Of a stretch of DNA of 64,000 nucleotides, positions 46,950 through 56,117 are shown in pieces. A program made the position numbers and the translations under genes. Source of the DNA: an uncultured Sphingomonadaceae bacterium (lineage in GTDB: Bacteria > Pseudomonadota > Alphaproteobacteria > Sphingomonadales > Sphingomonadaceae); the NCBI GenBank assembly GCA_947497315.1, contig CANMFX010000001.1, forward strand, positions 310,001-374,000. The letters are read 5' to 3'. The notes under the pieces are model-generated. The model searched no databases. It was not told the origin of the DNA and saw nothing but the letters and a program-made list of their open reading frames with translations. Position 1 is the first letter of the stretch. Each line of letters opens with the position of its first letter.

Positions 46950-48515
46950 TTGACCAGCCCGGAATCATCAGGCGCATCTTCCGGCACATCATCTGGTCCG
47001 ATGACGGGCAAGGAATCCGCCGCCGATGGCGCACCTTCCGCAGCGTCAGGCGAGCAAGATGGTAAAGAAGATATCGCGGCGCTGGCCAAAGGTGGCCGGA
47101 CCAATGTTTTCGGGTTCTTACTGCGGTTAGCAGCCCGGTTGCCCTTCTTGTTCATCGCCGGACGGATTTACGGGGCGGAAGCCTTGGGCCGCTTTGCCTA
47201 TGCCATATTGATCGTGGAATTTGCAGCGCAGCTGGCGACCCTGGGTTTGAAGCGCGGGTTGGCCGAGCAACTTAGCCGCACGAAACGTCCGCATGTTCAT
47301 GTTGTTTGGGATGGACTGCTGGTTAGCCTATTCGCATCGATGTTGGCGGCGGTGCTGCTGATCCTGGTGCCGCAAATCATGTTTCCGAACAGTGAAATTA
47401 ACGGGCTAGACCGGTTTTTGCCGCTCGTGATCTTCACCATTGCAGGCGCGGATATTGCGCTTGCCGCCTTGGCCTACCGCTATGATATCGCGTCAACTGT
47501 CCGTGCTCGATCCATCGTGGAGCCGTGGACGATAAGCATCGCCGCCTTTCTGTTCTCCTACTACTCGCTGCGCGACGGTCTCATATTATCTTACGTCGTG
47601 TCGATGATCGCGGCCTTGATTGCATCATTATGGCCATTGTTCAAAAGCTATGGTCTGCCGTGGGGGTGGCGCCCCAAACCGATCGCGCTGGCCAAGCTGG
47701 CGCGCCGTAATATGCCATTGGCGGCCGCCGACGCAGCGGAATGGGGTTCGCGGCGACTGGACCTTGCGATTCTTGGTCTTTTCGCTTCCCCTGCCATTGT
47801 CGGCATCTACTATATCGCGCAGCAAGTCGCGAGCCTGCCGCAGAAACTCAAGACCAGTTTTGACCCGATTTTGGGCCCGGTCATCACCCGCAATCTCGAA
47901 GCGGGCAATATGAAGGCCATTGCCAATCAGGTCAGTCAGGTCGGGTTCTGGATCATTGCCGCGCAAGCCGGAATCGCGCTGGCACTCGCCATTCCCGGCG
48001 AAGCAGTGATGGGCTTGGTTGGCCCTAATTTTGTTGGCGGAACTGGTGCACTGGCCTTCCTATTGGCCGCAGAAGCTGTGGCTGCAACCGCAGTGGTTAG
48101 CGAAGCCGCGCTCGTCTATATCGCACGTCACCGCAACCTGCTCATCTCGCTATCAATGCTGCTATTGCAGGCCGCGCTCAGCGTTGCCTTCATCCAGATT
48201 TGCATGCGGCTGGGCTGGCCGCCGCTGTTTCAAGCGGCCTCGGTCGCTGCGGCGCTAATGGTTGCGCTGGCCTATGCTTCGGTGGTTAAAGCGATCTTCC
48301 TGTCAAAGCTGCTCAAGGCGCCGGTCAATGGGTGGCGCTGGTCGCTGATCATTGCGGTCATAGTCGCCACGGCCGTGGGTTATCTGGCGACCTATTTGCC
48401 GGAATGGGCAGAACTTATCATTGGCATTCCGATGATATTGGGCAGCTATGCCTGGGTCATCTGGAAATGGGGTTTTGGGCCGGAAGACCGAAAACTGTTC
48501 AAGATGAAAAGCTGA
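46950..48515 (+). CDS. Lipopolysaccharide/oligosaccharide flippase (Wzx-like, MOP superfamily)
   Basis: Up to 521 residues, from a TTG start with GGAG about 10 bases upstream; an ATG at residue 19 is the alternative. A Ser/Gly/Ala-rich, probably disordered N-terminal tail of about 45 residues precedes roughly 12-14 helices. The first block is GGRTNVFGFLLRLAARLPFLFIAGRIYGAEALGRFAYAILIVEFAAQL, typical of the MVF/Wzx fold, and LGLKRGLAEQLSR follows. A lipid-linked glycan is the probable cargo; the specific one is unknown. No glycosyltransferase is adjacent. Confidence 0.82.
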   Translation: MTSPESSGASSGTSSGPMTGKESAADGAPSAASGEQDGKEDIAALAKGGRTNVFGFLLRLAARLPFLFIAGRIYGAEALGRFAYAILIVEFAAQLATLGLKRGLAEQLSRTKRPHVHVVWDGLLVSLFASMLAAVLLILVPQIMFPNSEINGLDRFLPLVIFTIAGADIALAALAYRYDIASTVRARSIVEPWTISIAAFLFSYYSLRDGLILSYVVSMIAALIASLWPLFKSYGLPWGWRPKPIALAKLARRNMPLAAADAAEWGSRRLDLAILGLFASPAIVGIYYIAQQVASLPQKLKTSFDPILGPVITRNLEAGNMKAIANQVSQVGFWIIAAQAGIALALAIPGEAVMGLVGPNFVGGTGALAFLLAAEAVAATAVVSEAALVYIARHRNLLISLSMLLLQAALSVAFIQICMRLGWPPLFQAASVAAALMVALAYASVVKAIFLSKLLKAPVNGWRWSLIIAVIVATAVGYLATYLPEWAELIIGIPMILGSYAWVIWKWGFGPEDRKLFKMKS

Positions 48516-48531
48516 GTTTTTAACCCCGATC

Positions 48532-49530
48532 CTAGCCTAACCGTTGTTTCACCAATGCCCGCAAGTCCACTTCAGGTCGCGCGCCATAATGGGAAATGAT
48601 CTCGGCGGCTGCAATTGCGCCAATGGTCAGGCAGTCATCCAAAGACCGCTCCTCGATATATCCGCTGAGGAAACCAGCAGCGAATAAATCGCCTGCGCCG
48701 GTCGTATCGACAATTTTTTCAACCGGCTCGGCTGCTACCGCATAGGTCTCTCCGCCTTGCACCGCGATTGCGCCCTTTTCGCTGCGCGTCACAACCAGAG
48801 TTTCGACCTGGGCTGCGGTTTGTGCCACAGCAGCATCAAAGTCCCCTGTTTCGCATAGCGATTTGATTTCTGCTTCATTGGCGAAAAGAATATCGATCAT
48901 GCCGTCTTTGATCAGTCTGGCAAAATCATCCCGGTGCCGCTCAATACAAAAACCGTCCGACAGCGTGAACGCAACCTTTCGATCATTTTTGCGCGCAATA
49001 TCAATCGCCAGAGCCATTGCCGCTTTAGGCTCATCGGCATCCCACAAATAGCCCTCAAGATAGAGGATCGCACCGCTGGCAATCAGATCGGCATCGACAG
49101 ACGCAGGGGGCAAAAATTGGGAAGCGCCTAAAAAAGTGTTCATGGTGCGCTGCGCATCCGGGGTCACAAGGATCAGGCAGCGCGCGGTCGGCGGTTCCTT
49201 GCCAAGCGGCGGCACATCGAAATCAATGCCGGTGGCGCGGATATCATGCGTGAAGACTTCACCAAGCTGATCATCTGCAACCTGCGCGATCAAAGCACAT
49301 TGCCGACCCAGCGTGGATGCTCCGGCCAGTGTATTCGAACCGGAACCGCCGCTGATTTCGCGCGCTACGCCCATGTCGCGATAAAGCTGCGTCGCCCGCT
49401 CCGCATCAATCAGCGTCATGGAACCCTTGTTGAGCTGCTCCTCCTCCAGAAACGCATCGTCTGCCTGCGCAATCACATCAACAATGGCATTTCCGACGGC
49501 GACAATATCGTAACGGGCTTCGGTGGTCAT
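48532..49530 (-). CDS. PfkB-family sugar/nucleoside kinase, adenosine kinase-like
   Basis: 332 residues from the second ATG, because the AAGGAC site abuts the first. VGNAIVDVIAQADDAFLEEEQLNKGSMTLID and GGSGSNTLAGASTLG are the N-terminal substrate blocks, and DTTGAGDLFAAGFLSGY near the C-terminus is the catalytic PfkB signature with the Asp base. The N-terminal pattern matches alphaproteobacterial adenosine/ribokinase-like proteins. The substrate call is tentative. It converges on the flippase gene. Confidence 0.88.
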   Translation of the reverse strand: MTTEARYDIVAVGNAIVDVIAQADDAFLEEEQLNKGSMTLIDAERATQLYRDMGVAREISGGSGSNTLAGASTLGRQCALIAQVADDQLGEVFTHDIRATGIDFDVPPLGKEPPTARCLILVTPDAQRTMNTFLGASQFLPPASVDADLIASGAILYLEGYLWDADEPKAAMALAIDIARKNDRKVAFTLSDGFCIERHRDDFARLIKDGMIDILFANEAEIKSLCETGDFDAAVAQTAAQVETLVVTRSEKGAIAVQGGETYAVAAEPVEKIVDTTGAGDLFAAGFLSGYIEERSLDDCLTIGAIAAAEIISHYGARPEVDLRALVKQRLG

Positions 49531-49637
49531 AAACATGTCCTTATATGGCGAGCAGATAAGCGCTGTCCGTTAAGGGTAAGCCGCTACAGGTTCAAGCAGA
49601 ATTGACCCGAAGAGTAATTTCATGACATGGGTTTGCG

Positions 49638-50336
49638 ATGATTGACGCCTTTCTTCTCTCCATCGGCCAGCTATCGGACCGGAGGATATTGTCGCTGCTC
49701 TTGAAGGTGTTCATCATCTCCTTGCTGCTCCTGGCGGTTTTCGGTGTGGGCGCTTATTTTCTGCTCGCCTGGATATTATCGCTCACCGCATTGAATGACG
49801 GTGGATGGTGGGCGGCGGCAGCGGCGGCGATTATCACGGCGCTCACCGCCATATTTCTTTTTCGCGTCATTGCGATCTTTGTGCTCAACATCTTTTCCGA
49901 TGATATCGTCGATGCGGTTGAGGCGAAGCATTATCCATCCCGCGCAGAACTGGCTAAACCGCCAGGCTATATGCTCGGTTTGAAAATGGGGCTGGCATCG
50001 GTTGGACGGGCCATCGGTTATAATCTCTTGGCATCACCCATTTATATCATGTTGCTGATTACCGGCATTGGCGCACCGATTGCCTTTTTTGCGGTGAATG
50101 CGATCCTCATCGGCCGTGATTTACAGGATATGGTTGCCGCCCGCCATATCGGCGATGTTGCGCAGATGGATGAGGCGTGGCGGATCAACAAGGTAACCCG
50201 CTTTGGGCTCGGCCTGACCACTGCGCTGTTGCTTGCGGTCCCGTTTGTCAATTTTCTTGCGCCGGTTTTGGGAGCCGCTATGGCTACGCATCTGGTTCAC
50301 AAGAAACGTGAAACTGCTCTGGAAGAAAGCAACTGA
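49638..50336 (+). CDS. EI24 domain membrane protein (CysZ-like)
   Basis: 232 residues with four to five hydrophobic stretches. The segment NDGGWWAAAAAAIITALTAIFLFRVIAIFVLNIFSDDIVDAVEAKHYP and GRAIGYNLLASPIYIMLLITGIGAPIAFFAVNAILIGRDLQDMVAARHI match the EI24/CysZ family. CysZ of Escherichia coli is a sulfate permease, but members beside other genes often have no proven sulfate role. It is followed one base later by a lipoprotein gene, so the two are one unit. Confidence 0.85.
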   Translation: MIDAFLLSIGQLSDRRILSLLLKVFIISLLLLAVFGVGAYFLLAWILSLTALNDGGWWAAAAAAIITALTAIFLFRVIAIFVLNIFSDDIVDAVEAKHYPSRAELAKPPGYMLGLKMGLASVGRAIGYNLLASPIYIMLLITGIGAPIAFFAVNAILIGRDLQDMVAARHIGDVAQMDEAWRINKVTRFGLGLTTALLLAVPFVNFLAPVLGAAMATHLVHKKRETALEESN

Positions 50337-50337
50337 C

Positions 50338-50706
50338 ATGATCCGCAAGCTTATCATTCTATCCACCATTCCTGCCCTGTCCGCTTGTGTTTCCAGCGGC
50401 GCGGTGACGACACCGACAAGCTTGCCCACCGCAGCGGAATCTCCGCTCAGCAATGTTCAGGGGCTGGAACTGGTCATGGGTAAAACCGCCAGTCAGCTGA
50501 AACGACTATTCGGTAATCCCCAAGCAGATGTGGCAGAGCCGCCCGCTAGGAAACTGCAATTTTCCAGCGGCGCCTGTGTGCTGGATGCTTATCTCTATCC
50601 GGAAAAAACTGGTGGTGAGGGCAGGGTCACTCACATTGACACCCGGCGCAGCGACGGAGCGGAAGTGGACCGCGTGTCATGCGTCAACGCGCTGCGGGTG
50701 CGTTAG
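50338..50706 (+). CDS. Small lipoprotein of unknown function
   Basis: 122 residues from the ATG directly after the EI24 stop codon. The lipobox is LSAC (Cys17). Then come a Thr/Pro linker (about 20-38) and a compact domain (about 42-122) containing GLELVMGKTASQLKRLFGNPQ, LQFSSGACVLDAYLYP and VTHIDTRR, ending in SCVNALRVR. The GxxxxxLxxxFGxPxxxxxE-like pattern recalls small SmpA/BamE-like folds, but I do not claim membership. Its last 23 bases overlap the convergent queG gene. Confidence 0.78.
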   Translation: MIRKLIILSTIPALSACVSSGAVTTPTSLPTAAESPLSNVQGLELVMGKTASQLKRLFGNPQADVAEPPARKLQFSSGACVLDAYLYPEKTGGEGRVTHIDTRRSDGAEVDRVSCVNALRVR

Positions 50707-51832
50707 ACTGACCTGATTCCCATTCCAAAAGAACATCAGGATCTCGTTCCTTTGACATCCGCCCTACTTTCTCTCGATCGAATTGAGTAGAATCAAGCTG
50801 CGACAATGCCCAGATCGCCGATCCCCGCACGACGCTGTCCTCATCATCCAGCAAAGCCGTAACCGACGGAACCAAAGACACATCTCCACTATTACCCGCC
50901 GCGATCAAGCTGTTGCGAACCATGCGGTTACGGCCCGACCGTTTGATCGGTGATCCGGAAAATATCTGCCGAAAATCCGCATCATCCATGGCAAGCAAAT
51001 CGGCAAGGGCGGGCGCTGCCAGTTCAGCGCGAGGCAGAAACGCCTTGTTCGCTGCTGCGGATTCGGCAAATTTATTCCATGGGCAGACCACCAAGCAATC
51101 GTCACAGCCGTAAATATGATTACCGATAGCTTTGCGATATCGGTGGGGGATCGGGCCTTTGGATTCTATTGTCAGATAGGAAATGCAGGCCTTAGCATCC
51201 AGTCGGTAAGGCTCCGGAAAGGCATTGGTCGGGCAGATATCCTGACATGCAGAACAACTGCCGCAGCGATCCCGACCTCTGGTCGATGCTTCCAATTCCA
51301 GGGTCGTATAAATCGCGCCGAGAAATAACCAACTTCCATGGCTCTGACTGACCAGATTGGTGTGCTTGCCCTGCCATCCCAGACCGGCTGCTTCGGCGAG
51401 TGGTTTTTCCATCACCGGCGCGGTATCGACAAATACTTTCACTTCACAATCGACTTGATCGACCAACCAACGCGCGGTGCGTTTCAGTGCTTTTTTGACC
51501 ACATCATGATAATCCTTGCCCTGCGCATAAACCGATATGCGGCCACGATCCGGTATTTTTTCGAGGGCAAACGGATCGCGCGCCGGAGCATAGCTCATCC
51601 CCAGCATGATCACCGAGCGCGCCTCCGGCCAAAGGTTTTCCGGGCTCGCGCGCTCATCAGCTCGGCTCTCCATCCAGATCATATCGCCATGCTGGCCGCC
51701 CGAGAGCCAGTCGTGTAAACGCTTGGTTGTGACTGGTGCCAAAGCGGCAGGCGCAATACCAAAGGCAGCGAAGCCCTCTTCTCGCGCCATTTTTTCCAGG
51801 CTTTGGGTTATTCTTAACTTGTCATCAGGCAT
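50684..51832 (-). CDS. queG: Epoxyqueuosine reductase QueG
   Basis: 382 residues. The cobalamin-binding N-terminal part contains WPEARSVIMLGMSYAP and AEAAGLGWQGKHTNLVSQSHGSW. The two [4Fe-4S] sites are CGSCSACQDICPTNAFPEPYRLD and CDDCLVVCPWNKF. A HEAT-like C-terminal tail (SLVPSVTALLDDEDSVVRGSAIWALSQL) follows. It performs the last step of queuosine synthesis in GUN tRNAs using B12. It overlaps the lipoprotein gene at the 3' end and is divergent from the ABC genes by 44 bases. Confidence 0.96.
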   Translation of the reverse strand: MPDDKLRITQSLEKMAREEGFAAFGIAPAALAPVTTKRLHDWLSGGQHGDMIWMESRADERASPENLWPEARSVIMLGMSYAPARDPFALEKIPDRGRISVYAQGKDYHDVVKKALKRTARWLVDQVDCEVKVFVDTAPVMEKPLAEAAGLGWQGKHTNLVSQSHGSWLFLGAIYTTLELEASTRGRDRCGSCSACQDICPTNAFPEPYRLDAKACISYLTIESKGPIPHRYRKAIGNHIYGCDDCLVVCPWNKFAESAAANKAFLPRAELAAPALADLLAMDDADFRQIFSGSPIKRSGRNRMVRNSLIAAGNSGDVSLVPSVTALLDDEDSVVRGSAIWALSQLDSTQFDREKVGRMSKERDPDVLLEWESGQSNAPAAR

Positions 51833-51876
51833 AGCAGTTCACTATCACCGACCGCGTCCCATTAGGAAAGCCGTAA

Positions 51877-52857
51877 ATGACTTCCCACGCACAAGTAAAT
51901 ACCCCCGCCAATGCTCCCCTCAATGCCATTGAAGCTCACCATATCGTCAAGAGATTTGATGGCGAAACGGCAGTCGATGGCATTGATCTGACCATAAAAA
52001 AGGGCAGTATTTTCGGTATATTGGGCCCCAACGGAGCAGGCAAAACCACGACCCTACGCATGCTGCTCGGCATTATCGACCCCGATGAAGGCGAACGGTT
52101 TTTGCTCGGTTCCCCTGATCCGATTACCAAAGCCCATCAGGTCGGCTATCTCCCTGAAGAACGCGGTCTCTATCAATCCATGAAGGCCTATGACGCGATT
52201 GCCTTCATGGGCGCACTGCGCGGTTTGCCGCTCGCCGAAGGGCGTAAACGCGGTCGGCAGATGATGGAGGATCATGGTCTTGGTGACGCAGCGAACAAAC
52301 AGATCCGCCAACTGTCCAAAGGCATGGCCCAGACGGTGCAATTGCTTGGCACAATTGTTCACGAACCTGACCTGATCATTCTCGATGAGCCTTTTTCCGG
52401 GCTGGATGCGCTAAACCAGGGTAAGCTGGAACGCTTGATCCGCGGACAGGCAGACAAAGGCGTAACGGTCATTTTCTCCACTCACGTTATCGCCCATGCC
52501 GAACGGTTATGCGAGGAAATCGCAATCGTCGCAAACGGCAAAATCCCCTTTACCGGCAAGGTATCTACGGCCCGCGACCGGCTGCGCCCACAAGTGCATC
52601 TGGAAACCCGCAATCTTGACGGACCCTGGCGTTCCGCCATTCCTGACGACTGCGAACCATTGGGCCATAACTGGCATTTCACTCTGCCCGAAAGTGGTGT
52701 CGAGCCCCTGCTTCGCGCACTTGTAGAAGGTGATGCCGGCATTCAGTCGCTCTCCATTGAGCGGCCCGGCCTGCATGACGCGTTCGTCCATATCGCGGGG
52801 GAAGCAGTCGCCAAAAAAATGGAAGAGGATAACGCGCTGGAAGGAGAAGTCGCATGA
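51877..52857 (+). CDS. ABC transporter ATP-binding protein (NatA-like)
   Basis: 326 residues. Walker A GPNGAGKTT is near residue 49. The signature is degenerate (QLSKGMAQTVQLLGTIVHEPDLIILDEP), with KG where many proteins have GG, as commonly seen in the ABC-2 NatA type. Walker B is LIILDEPFSGLD. The C-terminal domain (HLETRNLDGPWRSAIPDDCEPL...) resembles DUF4162. It should energise the permease encoded next, which overlaps by ATGA. The substrate is unknown (Na+/drug export in the namesake). Confidence 0.95.
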   Translation: MTSHAQVNTPANAPLNAIEAHHIVKRFDGETAVDGIDLTIKKGSIFGILGPNGAGKTTTLRMLLGIIDPDEGERFLLGSPDPITKAHQVGYLPEERGLYQSMKAYDAIAFMGALRGLPLAEGRKRGRQMMEDHGLGDAANKQIRQLSKGMAQTVQLLGTIVHEPDLIILDEPFSGLDALNQGKLERLIRGQADKGVTVIFSTHVIAHAERLCEEIAIVANGKIPFTGKVSTARDRLRPQVHLETRNLDGPWRSAIPDDCEPLGHNWHFTLPESGVEPLLRALVEGDAGIQSLSIERPGLHDAFVHIAGEAVAKKMEEDNALEGEVA

Positions 52858-54053
52858 TAGAGACCATCCGCGCCTCTTTTGTCATCGCTCGCCGCGACTT
52901 TACCGCCATCATCTTTTCCAAATCCTTTTTCTTCTTTCTTCTGGGACCACTCTTTCCGCTGATCATCGCGATTGCAGCCGGGGGATTGGGTCAGCAGGTC
53001 CGGCAGGATATCGATCGGCCGGTTATTGGCATCGCGTTGGAAGAGAGTCAGGCCGTGAAACTAGCTGCTGCGCGCAAGGCTCTGACGAAAAGCCTGGGCA
53101 ATGGCGGCATACCCGAACTGCTAGTGTTGGAGGGTACCGACCCGTCGGACCCCGACATCCGGGAAAAGCTTGACACGGCGTCCAAACCTCTCACTGCGAT
53201 TATTTCAGGTTCTCTGGAGGCTCCGCTGCTCACTGGGTCAAAGGGCGATGTCAAACGGTGGAGCGGTAGAGTCGCGCTTCTGTCGGAAACAGCCTTGTCC
53301 GGTTCCAATCCTGTCGTAGTAAAAACCGATTTTGTCGCCGCAACCGGAAGCTCCAAAAAGCGGACACAGATCGCCACAGCACAAGGCGGGCAGATTATCC
53401 TGATCCTGCTCACCATGATCCTGGCTGGCATGGTCCTTTCCAACCTGGTGGAAGAAAAAACCAACAAGATCATCGAAATTCTTGCCGCCGCTATCCCTAT
53501 GGATGCAATCTTCCTGGGCAAACTGTTCGCGATGCTGGGCATGGCATTGGTCGGCATTACGGTCTGGTCGGCACTGGGCTTTATCGGCGCTTCGGTTATT
53601 TTGTCCGGCATGCCGAGTCTGCCAGCCCCGGCAGTAGGCTGGCCGCTATTCTGCGTCCTGATGGTCCTCTATTTCTCCATGGCCTACTTGCTCCTGGGTT
53701 CATTATTTCTAGGAATAGGCGCGATGGCAACCACAGTCCGTGAAGTGCAGACACTGTCCATGCCGGTCACTATGGGGCAACTACTAGTGTTCTTTCTGGC
53801 CGCCTTTACGGTGACCAAATTAGGCGAACCGGTCGAATGGTTCGCGGTGGTTTTTCCGTTCAGCTCCCCCTTTGCGATGATTGCACGGGCGGCGCAGATG
53901 GAAAATATATGGCAGCATGGCGTGGCACTAATCTGGCAAGCTATGTTCACGCTGGTCATCATCCGCTTTAGCGTGATGTTGTTCCGCCGCAATGTGATGA
54001 AGTCAGGTAACAGCGGACGGAAGAAAAGCCTTTTGGCACGGATTCGCGGCTAA
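52854..54053 (+). CDS. ABC-2 type permease (NatB-like)
   Basis: 399 residues. One N-terminal helix (IFSKSFFFFLLGPLFPLIIAIAAGGLG) is followed by a large extracytoplasmic domain of about 150 residues and then five to six helices. GGQIILILLTMILAGMVLSNLVEEKTNKIIEILAAAIPMDAIFLGKLFAMLG is the ABC-2 core motif. It is translationally coupled to the ATPase gene. A Lys/Arg-rich C-terminus faces the cytoplasm. Two-gene exporter; cargo unknown. Confidence 0.93.
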   Translation: MIETIRASFVIARRDFTAIIFSKSFFFFLLGPLFPLIIAIAAGGLGQQVRQDIDRPVIGIALEESQAVKLAAARKALTKSLGNGGIPELLVLEGTDPSDPDIREKLDTASKPLTAIISGSLEAPLLTGSKGDVKRWSGRVALLSETALSGSNPVVVKTDFVAATGSSKKRTQIATAQGGQIILILLTMILAGMVLSNLVEEKTNKIIEILAAAIPMDAIFLGKLFAMLGMALVGITVWSALGFIGASVILSGMPSLPAPAVGWPLFCVLMVLYFSMAYLLLGSLFLGIGAMATTVREVQTLSMPVTMGQLLVFFLAAFTVTKLGEPVEWFAVVFPFSSPFAMIARAAQMENIWQHGVALIWQAMFTLVIIRFSVMLFRRNVMKSGNSGRKKSLLARIRG

Positions 54054-54102
54054 GTTCCGAACGGAAATAATCTCGTGATTCTGGTCAGTTGGCGAAAGCC
54101 CG

Positions 54103-54118
54103 TTGACATTGCTGTCAA
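54103..54118. promoter_or_regulatory. Palindrome in the P450 promoter region
   Basis: TTGACA, TTGC, TGTCAA: a perfect 6-4-6 inverted repeat about 68 bases upstream of the P450 start. Its first half is itself a consensus -35. A -10 would fall near 54126-54131 (AGACTA, weak). A repressor on this site would mask the -35. Confidence 0.5.
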
Positions 54119-54185
54119 TAAAGGCAGACTAAACGGGTTTTGAAACGCAACCGATTGCCCAAAACGGCAACGGCAGGAGAGAATC

Positions 54186-55499
54186 ATGGCCACCAGTCCC
54201 GTCCTAGACGCATCAACCCTTACCACTTCCCCCACCGCTTCAGAGGCTTTGGAAGCTTGGTATAAAGACAATCCGCCAGTTGCGGATCCAAATGCCAATT
54301 CCCGTGATGTAAGTAAAGCGGATCTCTACAGCAAGGATTTATGGCGGGCGCCTTTTGCCGAGATGCGCGCCAATGCGCCGATTAACAAGGTCGAAGATTC
54401 GGATTATGGCCCTTATTGGAATATCTGTGATCATAAGACGATCCAGCATGTCGAAGCACTTCCTGAACTCTATTCTTCCGATGTGAATAATGGCGGCATA
54501 ACCATTGCCGAAGAACGCGAAGATTCCGATTTTCAATTGCCGATGTTCATCGCCATGGACCGTCCCAAACATACTGGACAACGCCGCACCGTAGCCCCGG
54601 CCTTCACGCCGACGGAAATGAAGCGGATGGAAGATGAGATCCGTCATCGCACAGCCGAAGTGCTCGACAGCTTGCCATGGGACAAGGAATTTGACTGGGT
54701 CGACAAAGTATCGATCGAGCTGACCACTGGCATGCTGGCGATTCTTTTCGGATTCCCTTGGGAAGACCGCCGACTGCTGACCTATTGGTCGGACTGGGCC
54801 GGCGATGTGGAATTGTCACTCGCGCCGGAGCTTGACGAACAGCGGCAGAAAATTCTCTATGAAATGGGTGCTTATTTTCAAAATCTCTGGAACGAACGGG
54901 TCAATGCTGAGCCGACACCCGATTTAATTTCCATGATGATCCATAGCGAAGCCATGAAAGACATGGATCAGATGGAATTTATGGGCAATCTCGTGCTGCT
55001 GATCGTAGGCGGCAATGACACGACCCGTAACACCATGTCCGGCCTGGCTTATGGTCTCGATCAGTTTCCTGATCAGCGGGAAAAATTGCAGCAAAACCCG
55101 GACCTTATTCCCAATGCGGTGCAGGAAATCATCCGTTGGCAGACACCGCTGGCGCACATGCGGCGGACGGCGACCGAGGATGCCGATCTGTTCGGACATG
55201 ATATCAAGAAGGGCGACAAGCTCATCATGTGGTATATTTCGGCCAATCGAGACGAGAGTGTATTTCCCGACGCCGATAAGCTGATCGTGGATCGCGAAAA
55301 TGCGCGTCGCCATCTCGCCTTTGGCTATGGCATCCATCGCTGTGTCGGAGCGCGCCTCGCCGAGCTTCAGATTCGTATCTTGCTCGAAGAAATGGCCAAC
55401 CGGCGGATGCAGGTCAATCTGACCGGAGAGATGAAGCGGGTCCACGCCTGTTTCGTTCATGGCTTCCGCAAAATGCAGGTAAAGCTCTCCAAATATTAG
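54186..55499 (+). CDS. Cytochrome P450, CYP153-like
   Basis: 437 residues, soluble. The I-helix is LLIVGGNDTTRNTMSG (about residue 276). The K-helix ExxR is in EIIRWQTP, and the heme ligand is in FGYGIHRCVGARLAE (Cys about 386). FIAMDRPKHTGQRRTVAPAFTP and GDKLIMWYISANRDE match my memory of CYP153 alkane and fatty-acid terminal hydroxylases, frequent in marine sphingomonads. No ferredoxin or ferredoxin reductase gene is adjacent, so its electron partners must be elsewhere. A palindrome overlaps the putative -35. Confidence 0.92.
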   Translation: MATSPVLDASTLTTSPTASEALEAWYKDNPPVADPNANSRDVSKADLYSKDLWRAPFAEMRANAPINKVEDSDYGPYWNICDHKTIQHVEALPELYSSDVNNGGITIAEEREDSDFQLPMFIAMDRPKHTGQRRTVAPAFTPTEMKRMEDEIRHRTAEVLDSLPWDKEFDWVDKVSIELTTGMLAILFGFPWEDRRLLTYWSDWAGDVELSLAPELDEQRQKILYEMGAYFQNLWNERVNAEPTPDLISMMIHSEAMKDMDQMEFMGNLVLLIVGGNDTTRNTMSGLAYGLDQFPDQREKLQQNPDLIPNAVQEIIRWQTPLAHMRRTATEDADLFGHDIKKGDKLIMWYISANRDESVFPDADKLIVDRENARRHLAFGYGIHRCVGARLAELQIRILLEEMANRRMQVNLTGEMKRVHACFVHGFRKMQVKLSKY

Positions 55500-55546
55500 G
55501 TTCGGACTGACACCCGATAAGCCCTTGTTCAGCCAATAAATTGTAA

Positions 55547-55595
55547 CCATCTTTGCCTGACGACCGAATATCAGTCGAACAGCAGAGAAAGATGG
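55547..55595 (+). promoter_or_regulatory. Structured leader in front of msrB
   Basis: CCATCTTT (55547-55554) pairs with AAAGATGG (55588-55595), ending 3 bases before the ATG. Inside, CGAC (55561-55564) pairs with GTCG (55574-55577). The outer stem covers the region where the ribosome would bind, so translation may be modulated by folding. Confidence 0.35.
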
Positions 55596-55598
55596 AAC

Positions 55599-56105
55599 AT
55601 GACAGGTCTTAGCAGACGCAAACTTGTGACCGCCGGATTAATCGGCGCAGGTGCTTATGGTGTGGCAAGCTTTACCAGCATATTCGGCAGTGTAGCGAGC
55701 GCCAAATCGGGCAAGAAATTCAAGATTACCCGCACACCCGCAGAATGGAAAAAGCGGCTAGGCCCTGCCCGCTATCGGATTTTGCGTCAAGCAGGAACGG
55801 AGCGCGCCTTTTCCAGTCCTTTGGACAAGGAAAAACGACCAGGCATATTTGCCTGTGCGGGCTGCAACCTTGGACTCTATTCGTCGAAGACCAAATTTGA
55901 TAGTCGCACCGGCTGGCCGAGTTTCTGGGCTCCGATCAAAGGCCGTGTGGGTACATCAACCGACTATAAAATCGGCTATCCGCGAACCGAAGTGCATTGC
56001 AGTCGCTGCGGCGGGCATCTCGGACATATTTTCAGCGATGGTCCAAAACCGACCGGCGAGCGCCATTGTATCAATGGCTTGGCGCTAAAATTCATTCCGG
56101 CTTAA
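55599..56105 (+). CDS. msrB: Peptide methionine-R-sulfoxide reductase MsrB with Tat signal
   Basis: 168 residues. The N-terminus MTGLSRRKLVTAGLIGAGAYGVASF is a twin-arginine signal (SRRKLV), so the folded enzyme should be exported. The MsrB domain begins near residue 40. The zinc cysteines are CAGCNLG and CSRCGGHLGH, and the catalytic Cys is in GERHCINGLALKF. An internal Cys for recycling is not obvious. Tat export would place it in the periplasm, complementing the cytosolic MsrA at 7496. Confidence 0.94.
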   Translation: MTGLSRRKLVTAGLIGAGAYGVASFTSIFGSVASAKSGKKFKITRTPAEWKKRLGPARYRILRQAGTERAFSSPLDKEKRPGIFACAGCNLGLYSSKTKFDSRTGWPSFWAPIKGRVGTSTDYKIGYPRTEVHCSRCGGHLGHIFSDGPKPTGERHCINGLALKFIPA

Positions 56106-56117
56106 ACAGACAAATTC

